Below, one piece after another: positions 34,047 to 47,274 of a stretch of DNA of 64,000 nucleotides. The DNA comes from Erodium maritimum (taxonomy: Eukaryota; Streptophyta; Magnoliopsida; Geraniales; Geraniaceae): contig OY997588.1 of assembly GCA_963921825.1 (NCBI GenBank), positions 121,901,329-121,965,328 of the forward strand. Direction: 5' to 3'. The notes beneath the pieces are model-generated. The model was not told the DNA's origin and did no database searches. It saw nothing but the letters and a program-made list of their open reading frames with translations. Within the stretch, counting starts at the first letter, position 1. Each line of letters begins with the position of its first letter. The position numbers and the translations under genes are program-made.

Positions 34047-36186
34047 GAGCATATACAACGGGTCGGCCCTGCGTGAGGCCCTGGCCCTGAGGCCCTTGTG
34101 CTGACTGGACAAAAGTCAGGGAGTGGGAGTGCAGAAAAGGGGGTGTTCTACAACAGAAAGGACCTCTGAGGCCCTGGGAGTGCAGAACAGTGCTGACTGG
34201 ATTATTATTTGATATTTTCCTGTTTTATTTAATTCGTTATCAGAAACCGTTTAATTTAGTCATAATTTAAACAATTTTGGAACAAAAATAAGTATTGACA
34301 ATCAATAATAAATTCAACACGAATATAAATGAACTTCTAATTTTATTCAACCCCTTTTCTTCATACAACACCAAAAAACCAGCTCCAAGAGCACAAACGA
34401 CTACTCGTCGTCATGGAAACCAGCTCCAAATCGATCCCATAAGTGCTCCATAAGATCTTGTTGTAGTTGGTGGTGGATCTCAGGATCTATGACACTTTGC
34501 TGAGCATCCACAAGTCCCTGCTATTCCAATGGCCCTCCATGGTGCCAAAGTTCCGATGGTGTCCAATTCGGCATTTCTGGAGGTTGCGCCCACAACAACT
34601 TCTCCTCCCCATACTCTTACCGGTCGCGCTCATCCTCTACAATCATGTTGTGTAGAATTATGCAAGTGTGCATGATATCAGCCAAAAAGTTTGCGCTCCA
34701 AGACCGAGCGGGACGGGAAATGATGTGCCACCTTGCTTGAAGTACTCCAAAAGCCCTTTCAATATCTTTTCGAGCACCTTCTTGACATTTAGCAAACAAC
34801 TTCTCTTTGGGCTCGAAGGGATGCCGAATAGTCTTCACGAACCGTGCGTATGGTGGGTAAATGCCGTCAACCAAGTAATAAGGTCGGTCGTACCGATGAC
34901 CGTTGATCTCGTACTCCACAACTAGATCATGGCCGTAGTAAGCGTCTAGGAATAGGTGGCTGTGGTTGAGGACGTTGATGTCGTTGTTCGATCCAGCCAT
35001 CCCTAAAAATGCATGCCAAATCCATAAATCACGGGACGCTACAGCTTCAAGCAGAATCGTCTTGTCCCCGTGGTGATCTCCCCGTCCATGGGCTCTCTGC
35101 TCTTCGGTTGGGCAGTTCTTCCACTTCCAATGCATACAGTCAAGACTCCCCTCCATTCCGGGAAACCCTCGGCTGTACCCTTCTCGGAGTAAGCGTTCCA
35201 TGTCCGCCGGTGTCGGGGTACGCTCATACTCGGCTCCGAATACCTGAATGACGGCCTTGCAAAACTTACGTAAACATTCAAGTATGGTGCTTACCCCAAT
35301 GCGCAGAGTTTCGTCCAATGAATCGGCCAAGGACCCATACGCAAGCATCCGTATAGCGGCGGTGCACTTCTGCTCTGTTGATAAGCCCGGCCGTGAGGCA
35401 GCGTCGAGCCTCCATGAAACGAAGTAAGGGTCGTGAGCCTTCATCGCGTTCATAATCCGTTGGAAAAGTGGTGTGCACATACGGAACCGACGCCTGAACA
35501 TTTCAGGGCCATATAAGGTTGTTCGTCAAAATAGTTCGTCATCAACTGCATGTGGGCTTCCACACGATTTCTGTTAATCTCTCGGCGCATTGGTTCCACA
35601 CGCATGGCCCTTTGGACCCTTGGCATTACTCTCTGCATCTGCCTCTCCATCATCCGCCGGAATCGTCGCGCAACTGGGCGCATTTGGGTTGCCATCTCCT
35701 CATATGTCGGCAGTTGGGCTGCCATCTCCGCATGCGTCGGCATCCGGGGAGCCAGCTCCTCGTACGTCATCTCCTCAGCGTCGGACATAACCTCGTCGTC
35801 GGACAATTTCAAAAATAGCAAGTAGGAATTGATTATGAAAGAGTGAAAGTATAGAGTGGTGTGGAAAAAATGAGAGTGAAGATGGGTATTTATAGGGTTA
35901 GTTTTAGTTGATTTTTGAATAAATAAAAAATAATCGTTAGCAACATGACCGTTGCCAACGGTCTGGCCACGTGGCGCAGCCACAGGCTGCCACGCTAGCC
36001 ACGACGCGCAGGGAGCGGGACCGGCCAGCGGGAAGCAGACGGGGCACGCGGCACGCGTATCGGGGCGCGGGCGCGCGAAATTGGGGCGCGGGCGCGCGTT
36101 TTTTGGCCTCCACAGCGGGTCGGCCCGCGTGCCGCGGTCCGGGCGCGCGCGGAGTGGGACGCGGGTGCGACCCGTTGTACATGCTC
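34047..36186 (-). mobile_element. Second PIF/Harbinger transposon, decayed
   Basis: Left terminus GAGCATATACAACGGG, right terminus CCCGTTGTACATGCTC, TTA duplications at 34044-34046 and 36187-36189. At 2140 bp it is almost the same length as the copy at 4.4 kb and closely similar throughout. It carries only a transposase remnant. Confidence 0.9.
34545..35800 (-). pseudogene. Harbinger transposase pseudogene
   Basis: Closely similar to the intact 419 aa transposase. The expected first ATG has become TTG. A single-base loss near 35517 (in NYFDEQP) shifts the frame. TAC has become TAA after EDERDR near 34620, cutting the C-terminus. The DDE core itself is readable: SLDCMHWKW, GSNNDINVL and ERAFGVLQARW are all present between 34617 and 35501. 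Recent death of a once functional copy is the simplest reading. Confidence 0.85.
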
Positions 36187-36189
36187 TTA

Positions 36190-36405
36190 GACTACACATA
36201 TTTGAGCCCAATCCTGAATAATACCCTAAAATAGGTGTAATTACCAAATTGCCAATAATATTGTAAAGAAAAAACATAGTCTTCATGCTTGCTTACATAA
36301 GAAAACAATGAAATCGGTCACTTTTGGGGTTTGGGAACATCTTGAAAGAAGTGTTAAAATGAGATGATAGAAGACGATTGGATCAAGTGGATGCTAAGTT
36401 CCAAT
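36190..36405. other. Short AT-rich spacer
   Basis: Nothing recognised. Confidence 0.3.
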
Positions 36406-36414
36406 TCAATAATT

Positions 36415-38259
36415 GGAAAATTTTCGCTTTAATATTCTGTCAAACATTTAATTTTATTTTGATACTCTGACATAAATTTTTAACACTTTCATATCCTAAC
36501 CAAACGTTTAATTTCCCTTTCATACCAACTCATCAGATTCTGTTAATTTTCCATCTAAAATAAGTAAAATATTCATAATACTCCTAACTATTACTCAAAA
36601 TTTTAAACTCATATCATTAGTTCAGAACTTGAAAATAAGTGAAATGAAAATAATACCCTTCATTGTTGTTTGGGTGTTAAAATGAAAATTTCACTATTTT
36701 TAAAATAAAACAACTTTTCTAAATTCTAAATTCTATTTTTATTTTTATAAATTCATTTTTTATTTATGAAAGTTATTTTTATTTTCAAAAATTCAGATTT
36801 TAATTCAAAAAATACATAAAATTAGATTTTATTTTAAAAAAATACAAAAAAAATCAGTTTTTTAATTTAATTAATATTTTTATTATATTTGTTTTTTTAT
36901 TTTTATTTTTCTACCTAAATTTACCCCCTCTCTCTCCTCATCTTCGTCTCTCTCTCCTCCTCACCTTCATCTCTCCCTCCTCAATTTCCGATTCAATCCA
37001 AGTAAGAATTAAGAAATAACAGATTTGGTTGAAATTATCTAAAAGTTGACGTCACATTCGATTCGCTGCAGAAAGAACCACCCAAGAAAATCATCTAGAA
37101 AGGGAGAGAAAATTAGCTAGAAAAGAGATACGGAAATCTCTGGCACCATCCTCACCCTCCCACCTTCGCAAATCGAGCTCCGAAGGGTCTCGCTGTACAA
37201 GCACCTGAACCAGCCGCTCCCGCCTCTGGATCCAGCGGGGGTGGGGCGGAGGAGATCGAGGCGGCGCGTGAACCCGTTGCCGAAATGGCCCTCGTAAGAG
37301 CCCAACGGGACTTGGGTGTTCTGGTGGGACCAAGGGAGGAGAGGAGTATCGGCCATGGCTTGGTGTGATAGATGTCGAATTCTCTGAGCTGGTGCTGCGG
37401 CTTCACCGCCAGATCTGCCACAAGGTCGTCGCCGCCACGAGGTCGTCGTTGTCCCTCACCGTTGAGGGCCACCATACAAGGGCAAGCTCAAGTAGATCTG
37501 GTGGCAGTAGGGTGTTGAGATGGGGTTGAGGGTGCAAAAATCAACGAGATTTCGGCATGATTTGGTTGATTTGTGAGTAGATTAGGATGATAAGTAAGAT
37601 TTGTGAGTAGATTAGCTTGATGATTTTGAAATTGCTGTTGATGTAGGTGAGGTTGAAGACGGGTAGATTTGGGAATTTTAGAAAGAGAGTGAAAAAAGTT
37701 TAATAGGTGGGTGTTGAATTGAAAAAAAAAATAAAGATATGAATTAAACAAAAAAAAGTTAAAAAACAATAATTTAAAAAAAATATTTTTATATATTTTT
37801 TTCAAAATTAAATATGATATATATATATATAAATTAAATATGAATTATAAGTATATTTAAAAAAAATGATTTTTGTATTAATTTTTAAATAAAATTGATT
37901 TTTAAAAATAAAAAATATTTTTCATAAATAAAAACTGAATTAATAAAAATAAAAAGTGATTTTGTAAAATTTGAAAATTCTAAAGGAAATTTTCATTTTA
38001 ACACCCTAACAATGGAAGATATTATTGTCATTTCACTTATTTTCAAGTTATGAACCAATATCATGAGTTTGAAAAATTGAGTAATAGTTAGGGGTTTTAT
38101 GGACATTTTATCTATTTTGGATGGAAAGTTAACAGAATCTGATGGCTGGGTATGAAAGTGAAATTAAAAGTTTGGTTAGGGTATGAAAGTGTTAAAAATT
38201 ATGCCAGAGTATCAAAATGAAATTAAATATTTAGCAGGGTATTAAAATGAAACTTTTCT
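36415..38259. mobile_element. Long-TIR Mutator-like element with gene-fragment cargo (Pack-MULE candidate)
   Basis: The left arm (36415 to about 36760) and right arm (about 37950-38259) are reverse complements over more than 300 bp, with scattered mismatches; landmarks are TTTGATACTCTG, CTAACCAAACGTTTAATTTC and CAGATTCTGTTAA. Flanks TCAATAATT (36406-36414) and TTAATAATT (38260-38268) form a 9 bp duplication with one mismatch. Between the arms is an AT-rich filler and a GC-rich island at about 36920-37720. On the minus strand the island reads a coding-like segment containing GWFRCLYSETLRSSICEGGR before a GT. That segment recalls plant family-61-type glycosyltransferases, a tentative match from memory. 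Confidence 0.65.
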
Positions 38260-38640
38260 TTAATAATTTATCAATAATCACAATTAGAGATGATACACCG
38301 GTCACATAAAATTCACATAGTAAATCAATTGGGCAGTGATGGGTAAAGGGAGAATGGGAGATAACGTTGGGAATATAAAAAAAGATGTTCCCAAACCTTA
38401 TCAATAAAAATAGCTTTTAGAGAGAGGCCAAAACACAAGTTTGTTGTATTCCAAATTTGTATCAGGAATTGCAAATGCTGTCATGTGTGAGATGTTTCAC
38501 CCCCTTCTTTTCCTTTCTATTTCTTACCACACAGCGTACTTCTTCTCCTCTTAATTGTTTCTCCATTTGAATATTCAATTCCAACCTATTATTTTAATAT
38601 TTTTTATCAGTAAAATATATTTAAATTCACACCTCTCTTA

Positions 38641-40940
38641 TAAAAAAAAAGAATACAAAGACCTAGCTATATAGGTTATCACAAAAAACAACTAAGGACT
38701 GCACATTCTCAGCTTTCACCGAAGCTAAAGATTCCACACAGATCAAATAAGACAACCGATCGTATACAGATCCAACCAGAATAACAACCAATCCTACACG
38801 AATCAAACCCAAAAAAACAACCAACCCAACACGGATCAAAACAATACAACAACCGATCCTACACAAATCAAACCAATACATCAACAAAACCTACATTCCA
38901 CTAAACAACTGAGAACAACCAAAAAGCTGAAAGAAAGACAACCACCGAACTTAAAAAAGTAGGTCTAAGCACCCAGTTATCACTACCATGAAGCACAAGG
39001 AAAACAACACAAGCGAAGTATCAGTCTGAATCATCGAGATAAGGCCATCAAAACGGACAAGCACGCTGGAGACACTACAACCCTAATCAAAATTGAATCA
39101 TACTTCCTGAATCATTAGTAACACTCAACTCTATAGAGGAGCGTACTAAAAACGCCGGTGGTCAGGACCACTATCGGTAGAAATAGAATCGATGATCAAT
39201 CACCGAGACACACCAAACCCAACAAGTAACGAAAGACTTTTGACCAAGGAACAACCTTAAACACTCACCGACGGCCAACACCAACACCTATAACCGGCGA
39301 GCTCAAACACCAAAAAACGTGTCGAGAAGAAGCGAAACCAATCAAATTAAATGAAAGGAGAGGGTGGGAGAGGAACTACCAAACAGAGATCGAAAGGCAG
39401 TGTCCAACAAGACCCCGGGAGGCAAAGCACTAGAAGCAACTAGATTAGCTCAGCAACGATCCACACCCAATCGAATGTAGAAGCGCATCCCATGACCTGA
39501 GCTGGAACTAGAGACCTCCAAAGACCCGAGAGAAGCTCCTCCGTCAAAATCGCACCGTTGAAACCGCGAGAAATAGAGCAAACGATATAGCTCGCACTCA
39601 GCCCTCCTAAACCTAAATCCGGTAAACACTAAAAAGATGCCCAAAAAGGAGGAGGATAGGTATTTCTACCGAGGCTAGAATGCGTGTTAAGCGTTCCAAA
39701 AGCTAGAACGGCAACCCCTCATCGGCCGACAGTGAGGACCCGAAGGGAAAGGCCTGTAATGATACCGAGCACGATCCAATCCAGACCCAAACAAAGGATA
39801 CACCAAAGGCAGCAAGCAGAAAAAAAAGTCAACTCTGATGGAACACCCCCAAACACCACACACCACAAACAATGACATGGATAATCTTTCTCTGGCTAGC
39901 CAAACAGCGGGACGACAAGAGGAACAACGACCAAACACTCCGGTGAGCAACACCAATACGAGCTACAACGAACGCGGGTGAGTCCCAACCAACCTGAACA
40001 ATGAAACTGTCCAAATCCGACCCGACCCGCTCCAAAACCCACTAGAAACAAACCAGACCCGCTCCACACCCGATCAGATCTAGGGCCAAAACCGATCTAG
40101 GTGTAGACCCGAACCGGGTCAAAATCTGATCAGGTCCAACATGACCCAGGCTCAACCCAATCCAGGTCCAATCTGATCCAGGTCCAACCTGCTCCAGGCC
40201 CAAACAACCAGGCCCAACTATCCAGGCCCTAACCCGAACTAGGCCCAATCCCGACCCAACCAAACTCATGCTCCAAGAAGAACAGAACCGACCAGCACTC
40301 TTTTGCTCACCCTTCTCGCCGGCAGCACACCCATTGAAACTGGCCACAGAGGCAAATGAGACCCACCAGAGAAGACCGAGCTCCGAGGAACCTATCCTTC
40401 CCAACCAATGACCGAGCTCCGAACCAATCAGAGACAAGAGCGATCTCTGAAAAGCTTCTCACGCCGGATCAGAGCATGATGTCGGAGAAGAGTTCGCAGC
40501 AAGCAACGTCAACTGAAACCAGCGAAGAACCACGCCGATCTGAACCACGGAGGTCCAGACGAGCTTCCCACGCCTAATTCTTCGCAAAGGGCCAAAGAAG
40601 ACGACGAGGCCACCACTGCTATAGTCCCAGAGGAGAAACAACCAAACCACATATGAGTTGGCCACGTCCTATCCGCACCCATCAACCACTCAAAAAAGTG
40701 TCAAAAAGTAGACCCACGACCGGATCTACTACAAGGGACCGAGGAGGAGAAGAGGCTAACACAACCACCGGGTTGGAGGGAGAAAAGAAGAGAGGAGGTG
40801 CGGAACTAGGGAAAAGGAGTGGAAGGTAAGAAAAGGAAAGGAACCACCGACGCCTTGGCCGAAGCCGTGGCCGACGTCGATGGATCCGAAGAGAAGGAAA
40901 GGAAGCGACTGTTAATAGGAAAAGGTTTCAGAGAGAAAAA
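38641..40940 (-). mobile_element. LINE-like retroposon remnant, minus strand
   Basis: A run of nine A on the plus-strand left side (38641-38649) followed by sequence that on the minus strand resembles a plant LINE 3' end ('gataacctatatagctagg...'). ORFs are short and Gly/Ser/Trp-rich, with no endonuclease or RT recognised. The 3' part (38740-38880) holds imperfect ~30 bp repeats of GGATCGGTTGTT type. Probably non-autonomous or internally deleted. Confidence 0.4.
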
Positions 40941-41446
40941 ACTAGGATTTTTTTCTTTAATATTTTACTGTTAATCATCTATATTGCATCCTCCCTTCAA
41001 CTTGGCATGATCCCTTCACCGCAACTCCTCCCCACTCTAAGGGAAAACAACACAAGATAATAGTGTATTTTGGTTATGAGCGTTTGTTTTTTACCATTGT
41101 TAAAAATGTGGACGGATAAGACATTTTTCCAGAGATAGCGAGGTTTTGCATCAGAGCGCTCACATGTAGGGACTAGGTGATTAAAATGGGGAAGTACCCC
41201 AAACAAGCGGTCGGAGACCACCCAGATCGAAGGCCATATCTAGGAAACCCCACTATGGCCATCTCGGCAACGAGTGAGGTAGCCCTTCCCAAAAATGGTA
41301 CTAGTCAACCTCGCTCCACCAAAACATTTGTTTCTCGACCCCTCAAGACAAGGGTTGTTACAAAGACAAAGGAAGACACCTCTCTTCTGGCCAGCGAAAA
41401 GCTAGTTTTTTTAGGACATAGTTCGAAATATCAAGGGATATGGTAT
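40941..41446. other. Unclassified sequence, left of solo LTR
   Basis: Before the solo LTR inserted this was contiguous with 44163-45041. A minus-strand ORF (40997-41221) and others have no family I can name. Confidence 0.3.
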
Positions 41447-41451
41447 CTAAC

Positions 41452-44157
41452 TATCACACCCCAAATCGGGTTTTGACCGGACTCGAGACGTGAACTAAGA
41501 ACAATAATGATAAAAACAATTTTAAAAGAAATAAACTCTAAAACGATAATCCAAACCAACAATTCTGATAATACGAGTCAACAGCTCGGAAACCAAGTGA
41601 TAAAGATGTTTAGCAACAATAGGAAAGTACGTCTCTAGACCATACTAGACTAAGACTCTCTCTAGCTCCCAAGCTCTGAGAATCCCGCTACACCAAATCC
41701 AGCTCAAAACCTATAGAACAATAAAGTAAAGGGGTGAGCTTTCGCTCAGCAGGAAAAAGTAGTTAAGGTGACGAGTTATCCGCTCACACCACGAGTAACC
41801 GTCCGATTAGGGCATACTAGCAAGGAACATCAACTAACGACATCCACAAATTTACATAATCACAAACCACACTCACATGACTATAACCACACTTAATCAC
41901 CTCACATAACAATCATCCAGCAACAATACACAATAAAACAACCACAAGTCCCGTACAATAGTCCCCAACGTCGCCGGCTTCCACAACCCGGCTCAACCAT
42001 ATCGTATCGAACCACACAACATCGGCCTAAATATCTTCCCGGACCACACAACATCGGGGTACAACTCACAATACATCATACCGGACCACACAACATCGAC
42101 CTAGATGCTTTCCCGGACCACACAACATCGGGGTACGAATCACACCATCCTCGGCCTAGATACCCTACACCAGACTACCCCCTCGATGTAGGTATCGTAC
42201 CGGAACCCTTAGCCACGGGGGACCGCGTACGTGGGACACCACCCTCGGCCTAGATACCCTACACCGGAATACCGCCTCGATGTAGGTATCGTACCGGAAT
42301 GTCTCGTCTCTGAACATACCCACGAAAGTCTCAACATATCACAAGACCATAGTTCAACTAACAGCATACCAAACCAAACAATCTTACCGAACACATCACA
42401 TCGGTCTATCAATCACCCGATCATATCACAAAGCATTAATTCGCGTCATACCAAACATATCATACTTGACATAACACACCAACATATCATACCGAGCATA
42501 CCATATCATGATCCTTAATCTAACAACGGATAAACCACATATCAAGCATCACAAGTCATCAATCATAACACCACAATCAATACACCATCCTAAGGGCACG
42601 ACATGACCCACATGCAATTCTATAGCACGACAATTCCCAAACCTACGGGCACGACATGGCCCGCAAGCTATCCCTCATGTCACTCGTTCCTCACATCCTA
42701 CATGCAATTCTACGATTATAATATTTGATCGGAACTTATATGTATACTAGTAACTTTCCGCAATTAAACCGGTATTTTCTACTTTTCCCTACCTCGATCA
42801 CTATCCAAACGCTTAGTCAACTCGAGATGCCTAGTAGCCTCCTCCGCTGTGCTCGGGTCCAACGTCTAAGATCACAAAAAAATCCGAGAATTAATGATAA
42901 TTCAAATACGGTTTAACGAGAAAACAATCGAATTACTCCCGAAAATCAAAACATGGACCGAAAGTAAATTGGGCCGGAACAAGGCCCATTCCGGGCGGCC
43001 CACAGGCCCGGTACCCGGCTTGGTCCGTGCGGCACACCGGCCCGGTATCCGGCCCGGCCCGTGCGACACACAGGCCCGGTACCCAGCCCGGTCCGTGTGG
43101 CACACCGGCCCGGTATCAGGCCTGGTCCGTGTGGCACACCGGCCCGGTATCAGGCCCGGTCCGTGCGGCACACCGGCCGGTACCCGGCCTGGTCCGTGCA
43201 GCACTCCGGCCCGGTCCGTGCGGCATTCCGACCCGGTATCAGGCCCGATCCGTGCGACATTTCGTGCCAGTCTGGACAGACTTCTTCTTCTTCCTCCCTC
43301 AACTTCGTTCCCACGAATTTATACCTCAAAAACTCCATTTTTAACCTCAACAGCCTCCAAAATCAGTCCCAAAACCTCCATAAGTTCGATACCAAACCCA
43401 TCAAAAAATACAAAACCCAAGTGATTTCTCATCATCCAACTCCACTTATATCCACAAATCAAACATCTAAACAATCCAACACCCAAACCCATGGAAACCC
43501 ACTAGTTCAAGTCTTTTTCTATCAAACCCATAACTCAATCTTCTTCAAAAAGGGATTAGATTGAAGGATTACCTTGGGGTATGAAGAAGAGATGAGAAAC
43601 TTAGAAAATTTTAAGCTTGTTGGTGAAGAAAGCTAGCAAAAATCTCTCATTTCCTTCTTTTCTTCTTCTTCAAGTTATGAACTTCTCTCTCTCTCTCTCC
43701 CTTTTTGTGTATTTCGGCCAACTATAGGAAAATGAGCTGAAATGTGTCCCAAATGAGGTCTTAAACGTAGAGATGCAATTCCTAAAAAGCCCCTCTAGCT
43801 CCCTCTCTTCGCCTTGAGTCCACATGAGGGTAGTTTAGTCAAAACTCAGCATTTTCTTCCCTTCCAAGCCATCATGGACATGTGTCCATATGGGGTCCAC
43901 CTCTACCCAAAATATCTCCAGCTCAATTAATTTAATTCGGTTTAGTCATTAATTAGACTTAGTTTGACCTGGGTTTGACTTTTTCGCAAAATTCCCCATT
44001 TGAAAGGAAACGACCCAATTAAGCTAACCGTAACGACGACTAAGCTTTTTGGGACCCGGAAAGGTCCCGAATGACTCACGGAGTCATCGGTTGACTTTTC
44101 CAGCGGAAAGTCAACTTTCGCCAGATTTCACCGGTTCGACCGGGGGCGGTTCTTACA
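41452..44157 (-). mobile_element. Solo LTR, Ty3/gypsy, second family (2.7 kb)
   Basis: Plus reading TATCACACCCC...GGGGGCGGTTCTTACA, with CTAAC immediately on both sides (41447-41451 and 44158-44162). No internal region, so a solo LTR. A GC-rich tandem array lies at about 42980-43270 (units with GGTCCGTGCGGCACACCGG). Related to the fragment at 18.9-20.3 kb. Confidence 0.88.
42980..43270 (-). repeat. GC-rich tandem array inside LTR (~33 bp units)
   Basis: Eight or so degenerate units containing CACACCGGCCCGGTATC. ORFs on both strands through the array are artefacts of unit length. Confidence 0.75.
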
Positions 44158-44162
44158 CTAAC

Positions 44163-45041
44163 TACCTCCCATACCGCCACATCATTCGACTTCAGCATCC
44201 ACCAAGAATTCAATGCTCTAATACAGAGTCCAAAACATCACCAAGACGGATTAGAATTTGACCAGGGGAAATACAAGAGGTGATGTAGAAACAGAGACTT
44301 ATTGGGCGATTGCTTCCCCACCAGAAAAGACAAGGTTGGGAAGTGGACAAAAAGGAAATATATGCAGAGTGAAACGAATCCACCAGGGGATAAAATAAAC
44401 CTATGCTCTATCAATAAGAAGACGGAACCAAAGCCACTACCTAGAGTCCCAAAGACCCACCAAGTGGAAAATTGAAAAAGGACATGATGATGACGTAGTA
44501 GGCGAGAGACGGGAAGCATCGTTGCTAATCTAAATGAGGACTTGTGGGGTCGGTGGTTGGGTAGATACTTTCTTGTCACCAAAATCAGGGTGGTGCTAGC
44601 ATTACCAGGTATTACATAACCCCCCGTCACACAAAATGGTTTTCAATATGCTGTTATTATACGAGCCCCTCACATCCATCTAAGGGAGGGCATCAAAAGC
44701 TTCTAACCAGAATATGAGACAAGGCTGTATGCATCTAACCAGTTCAACAAAGAAGGGTTAGCCTAGCCTCTTATTCGATCACCCATCGAATTCTCCGAGA
44801 ATGGTTGTCACTCACCATGCATTATTCAACAAATGGATGATCTCCGATATTTTTTTGGCTTTCGACTCGTTAGGGTTTTTCACTTTTGCAAGTTTTAATT
44901 TGTGTTTTGTTATTTCAGTTTTGGTAAATAACCCACGGGTTACAATTTTATTGGCTTAGGGATTTTTTAATCAATAGTACTACTTCCCTTTAAAAGAACT
45001 CTCTCAAGTTAATGTTATCTCTTATACAGAATATTTATACA
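44163..45041. other. Unclassified sequence, right of solo LTR
   Basis: A minus-strand ORF at 44238-44630 and AT-rich spacer. No recognised domain. Confidence 0.3.
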
Positions 45042-47270
45042 CACTACACCAGGACAGAGCTTCTGCGACGAGACATTTTTATAGCGTCGCATAAGTTCTA
45101 GACTTCTACGATGCTATAAGATGATGTCGTAGTAGTTCCTACTTCTACGACGATAGTAAAAGGCGTCACAGAAGTATAAACCTTATACGGAACCGTTAAG
45201 TGTCATCGTAGAAGTTACCATTTCTCTACGAAGATATACATTGGCGTCGTAGAAGTTGTATACTTCTGCGACGACATGTAATGGCGTCGTAGTAGGTTTA
45301 TACTTCTATGACGCCACTTAATGGGGTTTAGTGGTGTCGCAAATGTTGTCGCTATTTCGGTTTTGTCACTTTCACGACCAATTCTACAGCAACCCATGAA
45401 GGGGACACCATGAATGGTTATAAAATTAATGGTTATAATCTCTACGTGTTTCTAGCTTGGCCTGCCCATCAGATTAGTATTGCAGGTTCAAATCAGTTGA
45501 ACCAGCGAAATAGAGTACTATTCTGATTGAAAAACAGAGCATTGGCGTGGATGCTCTGCGTCTTGAGGGTGAACCAGATCACGATCATAATTCATTGGTG
45601 CCAACGTGTGTACCAGAGTACGGTGGTGTGATCGAGCCTATGGAAGGCGTTGAGTCCTTCTAGCGACCGATTGTTGAAATTTGAGATCCACTGTTTCGTG
45701 GGGATTCAGTTCATCAACATTTGAATTTGAATTCGAATTGTAGTGATTTGGATCATCAAATTGCAGGAAGTCCAATCTCGGACGTGATCGATGCTTTGTA
45801 GCATCCCGATTATGGTGGGTCCCTTGGATCACGTCAGTATACGTTTAACAACTGGGAAGGTCAACGTTGAGTCATCGTCTCCAACTATTTCAGTATCACA
45901 CGATCCTGAGCTTGATGACGGTGGGCTTTGCTTTCACGATGGGCCTGATTTTCAAGGTGGGACTGATGCTACTGCATTTGTATTGTGTGGTGACGTTGGT
46001 GCAGACAATCCGTTGGTTGGATCAGATCCTGTTGGGCCTAGGGTTGGGCCTAACGTTTTGAACCCAAATCCTACAGTAGGTAAGTCCAACTTTTAGTTTG
46101 TTCGGGTTCATGTTCTGCAAGGTCGGTTTCGGGTTTGGCGAGCCAAAACCCACCAGTTTCTATTGTGGATGTTTCAGGAGCTAATGTCCATTCAACAGGT
46201 CTTTCGTCTCAACAGGTGGAAAATAGCGAGCCGATCGAGGTTCAACAAAGTAGTCCGTGGAAGGAGGTTCTCCTTCAACCTCTGATTTCTAAACCTTTAA
46301 ACAAGGGTCGTCATTCGAAGCAAGCTCCTTCTAGAGCTTCGAATCGTAAGAGTCGGCCTCCCAAATTTTTAGGGGACTACTGCACTCTTGAAATCAAACC
46401 AGTCCGTTCCTTGAGCCGTGCGTATCTTGTGGACATTGGGAAGCAGATTTTACAAACTTAAGACGCTCAACTAGCTCATTCAGCTAAAGCTTTTGATGAT
46501 CCGACTTTGACTTCGGAAGATGAAGAGTGGGTCACTAATGGTTGATTTAGTGATACATTTTGGTTTTATGTTTTGGGTCGTGTACCCGCAGCTTCCTATG
46601 CGAGCTCTCTTGTAATGGTTGCTTTTGGTTAGATCCTTCTCAGATATAACATTTTTTCTAAATAAATTTTTTCGAGCTTATCCAAAAAAAATAGCGACGT
46701 AAATGTTGGTAACTTCTGCGACGCCATTTTATGGTGTCGCACAAGATGACGTTTTTAATATTACACCAAGTTGCCATAACACTCTCTACCAAACTCTTTC
46801 TTCTCTCTCAAAACCTTCATTCCTCTTAAAATTCTACAAAAAAATTTCCCACTCTCACAAAACCTCCCAAATAGCTTCCTCTCTGAATTTCCTCTGTTAA
46901 TTTACTTCCAAACAAAACAAGATACGTCAACAAAAACTCATTGTGGTATATTTTATACTAATTTTTTATTAATATATTTTAGTTGTGGAAGAAATTATTT
47001 TTTATTTATACATTTAGGATCGATAATATGAATAAAGGTTTGTTTATATATGTAACTTAATTTTTATTAGTGTTTTTGTATGTAATTATTAAGTATATAA
47101 TTAATTAGTAGTAGTATGTTTAATGTGATTGTAATGGATTGTGGTTTTATGTAGATGGAGAATAGATAAGTTGTCAAGAGATGATACAAGGCATGTGAAA
47201 AGTATTTTGGGGTTTCTCGACCATGTCATATATATTTACGAAAATGTTAATTATAGTATTAGTTTTATTC
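45042..47270 (+). mobile_element. CACTA (En/Spm-type) transposon, left end, interrupted and truncated
   Basis: CACTACACCAGGACAG at 45042 has the CACTA terminus. It is followed by a dense array of short subterminal repeats in both orientations (core TTCTACGACG / CGTCGTAGAAG, 45060-45353, resuming 46690-46760), the usual binding sites for the CACTA transposase pair. After the array comes a pyrimidine-rich leader (46770-46915). An ATG at 47156 follows, whose frame carries stops at once, so the gene is dead. No right terminus was found. A retroposon-like insert occupies about 45360-46689. Confidence 0.65.
45360..46689 (+). mobile_element. LINE-like retroposon insert in the CACTA end
   Basis: The CACTA subterminal repeats are interrupted here. 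The insert ends in a run of eight A (46682-46689), preceded by a LINE-type 3' tail ('ttctaaataaattttttcgagc'). ORFs at 45791-46096 and 46135-46461 (SIVDVSGANVHSTGL, RASNRKSRPPKFLGDY) resemble variable LINE ORF1 linker sequence. No RT is present. Target duplications were not identified. Confidence 0.45.
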
Positions 47271-47274
47271 AACT

